The notes under the pieces are model-generated. The model was given only the letters and a program-made list of their open reading frames with translations. It did not search any database and was not told the origin of the DNA. From contig NZ_KE150261.1 in the NCBI RefSeq assembly GCF_000411115.1, forward strand, positions 1 to 19,421: 19,421 bases of DNA, written 5' to 3'. Position 1 is the stretch's first letter, and each line of letters starts with the position of its first letter. The DNA is from Capnocytophaga granulosa ATCC 51502 (GTDB lineage Bacteria > Bacteroidota > Bacteroidia > Flavobacteriales > Flavobacteriaceae). Below are positions 6,038 to 12,395 of this stretch, piece after piece. The position numbers were made by a program, and so were the translations under genes.

Positions 6038-7786
6038 ATGTACAGAACACATACCTGTGGAGCGCTTAACAGTGCTCACCTGAGTGAACAAGTAACCCTT
6101 AGCGGTTGGGTACAACGCATTCGTAACAAAGGGTTTATGATCTGGATAGACCTACGCGACCGCTATGGTATCACCCAGCTAATCTTTGATGAAGAGCGTA
6201 CCGACAAAGCGGTCTTTGAACAAGCCAAAACCCTCTCCCGTGAAGATGTGATTCAAATTCAAGGTACCGTCATAAGGCGTGAGGCTGTTAATGCCAATAT
6301 CCCTACGGGGGAAATAGAAATCCTTGTTACAGCACTCACCCTGCTCAACCACTCGGAAGTACCTCCTTTTACCATTGAAGACAATACGGATGGGGGCGAA
6401 GATCTCCGTATGAAGTACCGCTACCTCGATATCCGTCGTACGCCTGTACGTGAAAACCTTATCTTCCGCCACAAGGTGGGTATGATGGTGCGCAACTACC
6501 TCTCTGCTCAAGGCTTTATAGAGGTGGAAACTCCTGTCCTTATCAAATCTACTCCAGAGGGAGCACGCGACTTTGTGGTGCCCAGCCGCATGAATGCTGG
6601 GGAGTTCTACGCCTTGCCACAATCCCCACAAACCTTTAAGCAGCTACTTATGGTAGGGGGACTTGACAAATACTTCCAAATCGTAAAGTGTTTCCGCGAC
6701 GAAGACCTCCGTGCTGACCGCCAACCTGAATTTACTCAGATAGACTGCGAAATGTCTTTTGTAGAACAAGAAGATATTATCCAGACCTTCGAGGGCTTGG
6801 CCAAGCACTTGCTCAAAGAACTCAAAGGATTAGAGTTCGGCGCTTTCCCTCGTATGACCTACGCTGAGGCAATGAAGACGTATGGTAACGACAAACCCGA
6901 TATCCGCTTTGGAATGAAGTTTGGCGAGCTCAACGACCTTGCGCAGCATCGCGATTTCAAGGTGTTCAACGAGGCAGAATTGGTGGTAGGTATTGCCGTA
7001 CCAGGGGCTAATAGCTACACCCGCAAGGAAATTGATGCCTTGGTAGAATGGGTAAAACGTCCACAAATAGGGGCTTCAGGTTTGGTATATGTAAAATGCA
7101 ACGAAGATGGCACTTTCAAATCGTCTGTAGATAAGTTCTACAACGAAGACGACCTCAAAGCATGGGCGGAACGTACAGGTGCCAAAGCTGGTGACCTTAT
7201 CTGTATCCTCTCAGGCAAGGCCAACAAAGTACGCGGGCAACTCAGCGCCCTACGTATGGAACTGGCCGAGCGTTTGGGCTTGCGCAATCCCGATGTATAT
7301 GCCCCACTATGGGTAGTGGATTTTCCTTTGCTTGAGTGGAACGAAGAGGAAAACCGCTTCTTTGCGATGCACCATCCCTTCACCTCGCCTAAACCTGAGG
7401 ATATTCCTTTACTCGACACCGACCCGGGAGCTGTACGTGCCAATGCTTACGACCTTGTACTCAATGGCAATGAAGTAGGTGGTGGGTCTATACGTATCTT
7501 TGACCGCGAATTGCAAGCCAAGATGTTTGCCCTACTCGGCTTTACCCCAGAGCAGGCACAAGCACAGTTTGGCTTCTTAATGAATGCCTTCCGCTATGGT
7601 GCCCCTCCTCATGGTGGTTTAGCATTTGGCTTTGACCGATTGGTAGCGCTGCTTGGCGGACAAGAAACCATACGCGACTTTATCGCCTTCCCTAAGAACA
7701 ACAGCGGCCGAGATGTGATGATTGATGCCCCCTCCCCTATCGATGAGGCGCAACTCAAAGAACTAAGCATTCAATTAGCAAATTAG
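6038..7786 (+). CDS. aspS: Aspartyl-tRNA synthetase
   Basis: A 582-residue bacterial-type class IIb aminoacyl-tRNA synthetase that charges tRNA-Asp in the cytoplasm. The N-terminal OB-fold anticodon-binding domain (about 1-110) is followed by the catalytic core: motif 1 region around 145-170, the QSPQ aspartate-site loop (195-198), motif 2 with [16 protein letters not shown] (219-234), the bacterial GAD insertion (about 280-410), and motif 3 GLAFGFDR (about 527-534). The length is normal for the family and no lesion is seen. The start is the only ATG near the beginning and gives the standard MYRTHTCG N-terminus. Codon use is richer in G and C than the flanking accessory genes. The gene lies 17 bases before the ygiD-like gene and may share its transcript. 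Confidence 0.97.
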   Translation: MYRTHTCGALNSAHLSEQVTLSGWVQRIRNKGFMIWIDLRDRYGITQLIFDEERTDKAVFEQAKTLSREDVIQIQGTVIRREAVNANIPTGEIEILVTALTLLNHSEVPPFTIEDNTDGGEDLRMKYRYLDIRRTPVRENLIFRHKVGMMVRNYLSAQGFIEVETPVLIKSTPEGARDFVVPSRMNAGEFYALPQSPQTFKQLLMVGGLDKYFQIVKCFRDEDLRADRQPEFTQIDCEMSFVEQEDIIQTFEGLAKHLLKELKGLEFGAFPRMTYAEAMKTYGNDKPDIRFGMKFGELNDLAQHRDFKVFNEAELVVGIAVPGANSYTRKEIDALVEWVKRPQIGASGLVYVKCNEDGTFKSSVDKFYNEDDLKAWAERTGAKAGDLICILSGKANKVRGQLSALRMELAERLGLRNPDVYAPLWVVDFPLLEWNEEENRFFAMHHPFTSPKPEDIPLLDTDPGAVRANAYDLVLNGNEVGGGSIRIFDRELQAKMFALLGFTPEQAQAQFGFLMNAFRYGAPPHGGLAFGFDRLVALLGGQETIRDFIAFPKNNSGRDVMIDAPSPIDEAQLKELSIQLAN

Positions 7787-7803
7787 AAATTGAAATTCTT
7801 TTA

Positions 7804-8601
7804 ATGACTAAAAAAATCCCAGCCTTATTTGTAGGACATGGCAATCCAATGAATGCTCTTGATGAGCAGAGTCCTTTTAATCAAAAGTTTGCCGAAATCA
7901 CACAGAGTTTTGCCAACCCCAAAGCCATCTTGTGCATTTCTGCTCATTGGTATAGTAATGGTTTATTCATTATGGGGAATCCTAATCCTCCTATGATTTA
8001 TGATTTCTATGGATTTCCAAAAGTTCTTAGTGAAGTACAATATCCTGCTATGGGTTCTCCAGAGTTAGTAGCACAAGTGCAAGAATTACTTGCGGATACT
8101 GACCTAAAAGTAGATCCTGAACGTGGATTTGACCATGGCGCTTGGGCGGTATTGAAGTTCTTGTACCCCAAGGCAGATATTCCCGTAGTACAACTGAGTT
8201 TGGACGCTACCAAGCCTGCTCAATGGCATACCGATTTAGCCAAAAAACTTGCTCCCTTGCGCGAACAAGGAGTATTGATTTTAGCAAGTGGAGATATTGT
8301 ACATAACTTACGCTTGATGAATTTCCGTTATATCAATGATCTAGATGCTGGTTATGATTGGGCTTTTGCCTTTCGTGATCAAATCAATCAAACAATAACT
8401 GATAATAACTTAGAGGCATTAGTACATTTTGAGCAATTCGGAGAAAACGCAAAACTATCAGTCCCGACTCCCGACCATTACTTGCCTTTACTCTATGTAA
8501 TGGCTTTGCGAGAAGAAGATGATGAAGTACTGATTTTCAATGATTCAATCGTAGGAGGCTCTATCAGTATGACCTCAGTACTCGTGGGAGGAAAGTCTTA
8601 G
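7804..8601 (+). CDS. ygiD: YgiD-like extradiol dioxygenase (LigB family)
   Basis: A 265-residue class III extradiol ring-cleavage dioxygenase of the YgiD/DODA group. In plants and in E. coli YgiD, relatives open 4,5-DOPA-type catechols; the substrate here is not known. Candidate metal ligands visible are His12 in FVGHGNPM, His48 in ISAHWY and His225 in PTPDHYLPL. Other conserved blocks are FDHGAWAVLKFLYP (109-122) and the SGDIVHNLR segment (His167). The length is normal. It follows aspS by 17 bases with no terminator between and ends before a strong terminator (8625-8660), so it is the last gene of that transcript. A role in detoxifying or breaking down phenolics is possible but not shown. 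Confidence 0.88.
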   Translation: MTKKIPALFVGHGNPMNALDEQSPFNQKFAEITQSFANPKAILCISAHWYSNGLFIMGNPNPPMIYDFYGFPKVLSEVQYPAMGSPELVAQVQELLADTDLKVDPERGFDHGAWAVLKFLYPKADIPVVQLSLDATKPAQWHTDLAKKLAPLREQGVLILASGDIVHNLRLMNFRYINDLDAGYDWAFAFRDQINQTITDNNLEALVHFEQFGENAKLSVPTPDHYLPLLYVMALREEDDEVLIFNDSIVGGSISMTSVLVGGKS

Positions 8602-8624
8602 ATCATAAGAATTAAACCTATAAC

Positions 8625-8660
8625 AAAGGCTGTCACAAACTAAAATTTGCGACAGCTTTT
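8625..8660 (+). terminator. Terminator after the ygiD-like gene
   Basis: AAAGGCTGTCACAAA (8625-8639) pairs with TTTGCGACAGCTTTT (8646-8660): 15 positions with one mismatch and one G-U pair, followed by T-rich sequence. A similar hairpin occurs at 10659-10694. Confidence 0.75.
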
Positions 8661-8661
8661 A

Positions 8662-8692
8662 TTGTTTCTCTCCGTAAAAATCATTACCTTTG
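8662..8692 (+). promoter_or_regulatory. Promoter of the CBS-HEPN module
   Basis: TTG (8662-8664), 20 bases, then TACCTTTG (8685-8692). The -33 element sits in the T-rich tail of the preceding terminator. Transcription would start near 8699, leaving a leader of about 190 bases that contains two hairpins. Confidence 0.55.
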
Positions 8693-8741
8693 TCCTTTAT
8701 TATAGTAAATCAGAATTAGTTTGCAAATTTTACATCACTAC

Positions 8742-8788
8742 ACTTTGCCAAAGTTTCCAGCCTATGCGGCTCACACCTTTGGCAAAGT
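8742..8788. repeat. Leader hairpin 1 (palindromic element)
   Basis: ACTTTGCCAAAG (8742-8753) and CTTTGGCAAAGT (8777-8788) are perfect 12-bp arms. Within the 23-base loop, AGCC (8759-8762) can pair with GGCT (8768-8771). It resembles palindromic intergenic elements of Bacteroidota and lies in the leader of the CBS-HEPN transcript. Confidence 0.55.
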
Positions 8789-8818
8789 TGATTGCCTTGA
8801 AAAGTAATAGAATTAATA

Positions 8819-8858
8819 TTTAATAGGTTTGAGTAAATAATATCTCAAGCCTATTAAA
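8819..8858. repeat. Leader hairpin 2
   Basis: TTTAATAGGTTTGAG (8819-8833) pairs with CTCAAGCCTATTAAA (8844-8858) over 15 positions including one G-U pair, with a 10-base loop. No T-run follows directly, so it is not a typical terminator. It ends 30 bases before the ATG at 8889 and could affect translation or act as an operator. Confidence 0.5.
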
Positions 8859-8888
8859 TACCGAGTATATAATAATTTTTTGTATATT

Positions 8889-9873
8889 ATGAATATAAAA
8901 GACGAGTTTTCCGAAATGGTAAGAGAAATTACAACTAATAAAGAAAAAACGTTTAATATAACTACACATGATTTATTAGGATATTTCTATTATGAAAAAA
9001 GAAGCTCTGGAAATACAGCAAGAATTGATGAGTTTTCAAAAGAAAAAAAACTTAATAACAGAACCAAATTATCAAGAAACATGAATAGATGGAGAAATTA
9101 CTCTTAAACATAAAGAAACTGCTAAAAGCAAATTAGGGAAAGACCCTATATTGAAAATCAGTATTTTACCTTCTGCTAATAATATTCCTATAACAATAAC
9201 AAGAGATGCAAAAATTACAGAAGCTATAACATTAATGATGATGAAAAATTTCTCACAACTTCCTGTTATGAGCGGCCAAAAATCTGTAGTAGGTTTTATT
9301 AGTTGGGAAACATTAGCTATTGGTATCTCAAATGGAAAAACATCATCAGATGTTAAAGACTATTTAAAAACAGATTTTTTAATTCTACCAAAAGATATTC
9401 CTCTCTTTGAAGCTATAAAGATTGTTATAAAAGAAGAAGTTGTTCTTGTTCAAGAAAAAGATAAATCTTTATGTGGAATAGTAACAATTGCTGATATTAG
9501 TTCACAATTTTTCTCTCTAACAGAACCTTCTCTATTATTAGAAAGAATAGAAAACTTAATCCGATTATTACTTGATAGTAAGTTCTTAATTGAAGATATA
9601 AAAGGAATATGCCAACAAGGAGAAGAAGAACCTAAATTTATTGATGATTTAACTTTTGGTCAATATATAAGATTAATAGAGAATGAGGAGGTATGGAACA
9701 AACTTGGTTTAAAAATTAAACGGAAATTATTTATAAAACAATTAGATGAAATTAGAAAAACACGAAATGATGTTATGCATTTTGATACAGATGAAATAAC
9801 AGATAAACAAAGAAATGACTTGGTAAATATAGCTAATTTGTTAACATCCTTGGTAAAATTAACTTTTAAATAA
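8889..9873 (+). pseudogene. Disrupted CBS-pair / HEPN-domain gene
   Basis: One gene broken twice. The first part starts at ATG 8889 (MNIKDEFSEMVREI...) and carries an N-terminal domain with THDLLGYFYYEKRSSGN. At a run of eight A (9043-9050) the frame is lost. In the next frame the protein continues NLITEPNYQET, meets TGA at 9082-9084, then goes on IDGEITLKHKETAKSKLGKD into the long frame ending at 9873. That part holds two CBS motifs (about 9166-9330 and 9355-9510), which in known families bind adenine nucleotides, and a helical C-terminal domain with RNDVMH (9763-9780), the R-x4-H signature of HEPN ribonucleases. So it was probably a nucleotide-sensing RNase or toxin. The TTG at 9151 could still start a CBS-HEPN product. 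The next gene begins 1 base later. The region is strongly AT-rich, suggesting transfer. Confidence 0.7.
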
Positions 9874-9874
9874 A

Positions 9875-10495
9875 ATGGAAAATATAGATATAGATATAAT
9901 TACAAAAATAATTGCATTAGTTTCCACAATAGTGCCTACTATAATAATTTTCATTAAGTTGTTTAAAAATACAATTGATTACTCATACAATGAAAAAAGA
10001 AAAAAGTTACTAACATTAAAAGAACTCAATGAGATTATTGATAGGTTTGGAGATAATTTTAGAGATAGTTTTATAAAAGATGATTTGGAAGAATTATATT
10101 TTTCTTTAAGAACAGGTATAGAAACAAATGCAGTAAGTATTGAAAAATATGTAGAATTAAAAAATAAATTAGGAAAAAATTTTACTTGGAAGACTATCAA
10201 AAATAGTAAAAGTTATCTTGTTTTTAAAGATAATCACATCATAGTAAAAATATCTTATTTAGAGCAAATATTTACATATTTTTTCCTAATTATTGTTTTA
10301 ATTTCACTTATTATAGCTATAGTAATATTTATATTATTTTATAATTCCTTTGCTAATCTTACAAAAGATATTTGGATAAAATTCATTGGAACTGAATTAG
10401 TTACCCTATCTTCTACTATGTATCTTTTCTATTCTATTAGCCCTGCGTTACAAGCAATTTCAATAAAGAAAAGATTAAAAGAATTAGAATCATAA
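9875..10495 (+). CDS. Three-helix membrane protein, partner of the CBS-HEPN gene
   Basis: A 206-residue membrane protein of unknown family. One hydrophobic helix lies near the N-terminus (about 8-30), then a charged, lysine-rich, probably cytoplasmic segment (about 33-125) with helical stretches such as LLTLKELNEIIDRF. Two further hydrophobic helices follow (about 130-156 and 165-190), then a short basic tail ending in KKRLKELES. It starts 1 base after the CBS-HEPN stop, which implies cotranscription and probably translational coupling. No own promoter or terminator is visible between them. The pairing of a nucleotide-sensing HEPN protein with a small membrane protein is reminiscent of abortive-infection or toxin-immunity arrangements, but that role is inference. 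The reading frame is intact although its partner is broken. Base composition is as AT-rich as its neighbour. Confidence 0.7.
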   Translation: MENIDIDIITKIIALVSTIVPTIIIFIKLFKNTIDYSYNEKRKKLLTLKELNEIIDRFGDNFRDSFIKDDLEELYFSLRTGIETNAVSIEKYVELKNKLGKNFTWKTIKNSKSYLVFKDNHIIVKISYLEQIFTYFFLIIVLISLIIAIVIFILFYNSFANLTKDIWIKFIGTELVTLSSTMYLFYSISPALQAISIKKRLKELES

Positions 10496-10530
10496 AATCG
10501 GAAAGTTGCAATGAGAAAAATACATCATAG

Positions 10531-10656
10531 GGGTGTTATGTACTCAATTTCTCTCGCGAAAACCACATCGAAGAAATCGTTTTTGATTTCATTGAATTCT
10601 CTTTCCAATTTAATGGTTACTACGACGGCTTGGGATGTAATGTTATTACTGAATAA
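10531..10656 (+). pseudogene. C-terminal remnant resembling RraB/DUF695-type protein
   Basis: A frame open from just after TAG (10528) to TAA (10654-10656) reads CYVLNFSRENHIEEIVFDFI, then EFSFQFNGYYDGLGCNVITE. The FxGxYDGxGxxV ending with a preceding amphipathic helix recalls the C-terminus of RraB (ribonuclease E inhibitor) and DUF695-type proteins. No N-terminal part or start codon is present, so this looks like a truncated gene. A longer ATG-initiated frame over the same bases (10511-10705) has a less protein-like sequence and was rejected. The family match is from memory of the motif and is tentative. Confidence 0.35.
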
Positions 10657-10658
10657 TA

Positions 10659-10695
10659 AAAAGCTGTTGCAAAATTTATTTTGCGACAACCTTTG
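10659..10695 (+). terminator. Terminator-like hairpin behind the RraB-like remnant
   Basis: AAAGCTGTTGCAAAA (10660-10674) pairs with TTTTGCGACAACCTTT (10679-10694) with two mismatches and one G-U pair, followed by TTGTTTTT. It resembles the hairpin at 8625-8660 in sequence and together they bracket the AT-rich accessory segment. Confidence 0.6.
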
Positions 10696-10739
10696 TTGTT
10701 TTTAGTAGCTTTTTAGTTCGCTGACGTAAGAAGGAATAG

Positions 10740-11153
10740 CTATTTTATACCAATCCCATCCGTAATGATCAATAGCAACAGCAAAGCTAAGAGCCTAAGA
10801 GGCGTTTGTGCAAAATACATTTCATCTTTCTTCTTAACAATCCAGTCATACCAATCGGAGTGTTTATCAGTAATTTTTATACTATATTTTCTACTGAGTA
10901 TCTCCTTAATAGCTAATGCCGAAAAGTTGTCCATAAACTTAACTTCCCAGCACTTATCTACTATTTTTCCTTTTTCTTTCAAATAACTTATTGCCAATAG
11001 CGAAAGAGGGTCATTGGCAACAGTAACTTCCTCATTCTTTTTCATATAAATGAGGTAATCTTCATCTTTGTCAAGTAAAAACACTTCATATCCTTTCTGG
11101 TAGAGTATCTCTATAGCATTATTGTAGGTATTAGGAGCATCTGTTATGGTCAT
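10740..11153 (-). CDS. Hypothetical protein with internal duplication (137 aa)
   Basis: A 137-residue protein of unknown function. Two roughly 50-residue halves look like copies of one another: a helix (YNNAIEILYQKGYEVFLLDK versus SALAIKEILSRKYSIKITDK), a strand pair ending in KKNEEVTVA versus KKKDEMYFA, then NDPLSLLAISYL versus QTPLRLLALLLL. The motif A-x-D/T-P-L-x-L-L-A is reminiscent of small proteins common in Bacteroidota genomes. The last 20 residues are very hydrophobic and could be a membrane helix or a buried helix. It is alone on its strand, in an accessory stretch. The upstream region contains the second copy of the dispersed repeat. No clear promoter was found. Confidence 0.6.
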   Translation of the reverse strand: MTITDAPNTYNNAIEILYQKGYEVFLLDKDEDYLIYMKKNEEVTVANDPLSLLAISYLKEKGKIVDKCWEVKFMDNFSALAIKEILSRKYSIKITDKHSDWYDWIVKKKDEMYFAQTPLRLLALLLLLIITDGIGIK

Positions 11154-11272
11154 TTTTAGATATTTAAAAAGTGAAAGTTATCTAATAAGTTCTTTCTTCT
11201 ATCTTCAGAATAGACAAGAAATTGCAGCTAATAAGGCAAACTATTTCCAAATTGTTTTAATGAAAATCTATC

Positions 11273-11318
11273 AAATCCAAGAAAATCCGAGGAAGCTTTC
11301 GTTATATTGAACTCATAT
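11273..11318 (-). repeat. Dispersed repeat, copy 2
   Basis: Read on the minus strand it contains GAGTTCAATATAACGAAAG and CCTCGGATTTTC and matches 211-256 at 38 of 46 positions by eye. It lies in the 304-base gap between the divergent genes at 11153 and 11458, which otherwise shows only the promoter at 11405-11435. Confidence 0.5.
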
Positions 11319-11404
11319 TAAAATAAATCTGATTCTTACTTCTTAGGTTTTAAAATTCCCAAATCTATCGCAAATATACATCTTTTTCTCTAACTCACAA
11401 ATAT

Positions 11405-11435
11405 TTTGTTTTCTTAAAATAAAGCACTACCTTTG
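11405..11435 (+). promoter_or_regulatory. Promoter of the 11458-13476 operon
   Basis: TTTG (11405-11408), 19 bases, then TACCTTTG (11428-11435): a full Bacteroidota consensus. The start would be near 11442, about 16 bases before the ATG at 11458. Confidence 0.65.
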
Positions 11436-11457
11436 CCTTATAAAAAACTCTTTTCTT

Positions 11458-12072
11458 ATGGGATATTATATGTTTGCTTATGGGGTGAATACGCCTGAGC
11501 TTCAGGCTACTTTTGCCTCTAAAAATGAAACCTTACTCGCTGAGGTTCAAAGGAATGAAATCTTCCAAAACTATGCGGAAGAAGATGATGATAATGAGAC
11601 TACTAAGGCTCTTACCGATATTATCATGGGGCGTCCTTTTGATGAGAAAAAAGGATATACCTATGGGTATGCTTTTATTGGAATTTGTGCCACTTTGGGA
11701 AAAGAACTGCCTTTTACTCAAGAAATGAAGTTCTGGTACGAAACAGATCTTATCAACCGAACACTCTCTGAGGATTATGATATAGAGGTAGAGATAGATA
11801 CCGAGCTATTTCCTGCTGATCATTTTCACCCCTTTCCGCTGCCCAAGATCGAAGACTTTCCTATGATAAGTCTCATTGACCAAGAGCGACTGAAACATTT
11901 AGCCTCTCTGCTGGAGAAAGTCCATAAGACAAAGGAAGAAGTAGAAGCTATGATAGAGGACGATGAGGACGACGAAGAAAAGGGATTTGCTTACGAACAT
12001 ATCATGGGGCTAAAGGAAAACATTGCTTTTTGCCTTAACAACCAATTAGATATGATAGCATTCTGTCATTAA
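11458..12072 (+). CDS. Acidic hypothetical protein, possibly DUF7691-like
   Basis: A 204-residue soluble, strongly acidic protein. It begins MGYYMFAYGVNTPELQATF, a pattern (short strand, then a segment with SKNETLLAEV) that recalls DUF7691-type proteins, an uncharacterised family; this is a weak memory-based match. Acidic clusters occur near residues 41-47 (EEDDDNE) and 166-174 (EDDEDDEEK). A central Gly/Tyr segment (YTYGYAFIGICATLG) is followed by LPFTQEMKFWYE. There is no signal peptide or membrane helix. It has the strongest promoter in this part of the window and is followed 20 bases later by the nucleotidyltransferase gene, so it probably leads a three-gene operon. Acidic composition would suit an immunity or DNA-mimic protein, but nothing shows this. 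Confidence 0.65.
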   Translation: MGYYMFAYGVNTPELQATFASKNETLLAEVQRNEIFQNYAEEDDDNETTKALTDIIMGRPFDEKKGYTYGYAFIGICATLGKELPFTQEMKFWYETDLINRTLSEDYDIEVEIDTELFPADHFHPFPLPKIEDFPMISLIDQERLKHLASLLEKVHKTKEEVEAMIEDDEDDEEKGFAYEHIMGLKENIAFCLNNQLDMIAFCH

Positions 12073-12092
12073 TCACTAAAATTTCTTGTGCT

Positions 12093-12395
12093 ATGAATTC
12101 CATTCTAAAAAATCAACTTGACACTATCAGATCCCTCTGCGAACGCTATAGGGTCAAGACATTATATGTCTTTGGCTCTGTATTGACCCCTAATTTTGAT
12201 ACCCATAGTGATATTGACCTGCTTGTAGATTTTTTAGATCAAGATGCCTTACAATATGCCTCTAATTATTTCCAATTCAAGTTTGAATTAGAGAAATTGT
12301 TCAACAGAAAAATTGACTTATTAGAAGAAAGGGCTTTAAAAAATCCTTATTTTATAGAAAATATCAACCAAAAAAAGCAACTCCTCTATGGATAA
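12093..12395 (+). CDS. Minimal nucleotidyltransferase (MNT/MntA-like)
   Basis: A 100-residue pol-beta-fold minimal nucleotidyltransferase. The hallmark GSx10DxD is intact: Gly28-Ser29 in LYVFGSV, ten residues, then Asp40-Ile-Asp42 in SDIDLLVDF; a third acidic residue is Asp75 in RKIDLLEE. In the best known systems an MNT antitoxin (MntA) adds AMP to a HEPN ribonuclease toxin (HepT) encoded next to it. No HepT gene is adjacent here; the 3' end overlaps the DUF1016/YhcG-type nuclease gene by 8 bases instead, which implies translational coupling. Either the MNT acts on the nuclease, or it is an orphan. All catalytic residues are present, so it is probably active. Confidence 0.85.
   Translation: MNSILKNQLDTIRSLCERYRVKTLYVFGSVLTPNFDTHSDIDLLVDFLDQDALQYASNYFQFKFELEKLFNRKIDLLEERALKNPYFIENINQKKQLLYG

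Noticed and set aside
6179..7443. Long minus-strand frames opposite aspS
   Set aside because: They are antisense shadows of a well-supported conserved gene and show no recognisable protein features.
9151..9873. Treating the CBS-HEPN part as an independent gene with a TTG start
   Set aside because: The frame upstream of the TTG continues a sensible protein (IDGEITLKHKE...) back to an in-frame TGA, and the N-terminal part exists in the next frame. One broken gene is the better explanation, although residual expression from the TTG is possible.
10511..10705. ATG-initiated frame of 64 residues
   Set aside because: Its translation is unlike a folded protein and runs into the terminator hairpin. 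The overlapping frame at 10531-10656 looks like the true protein remnant.
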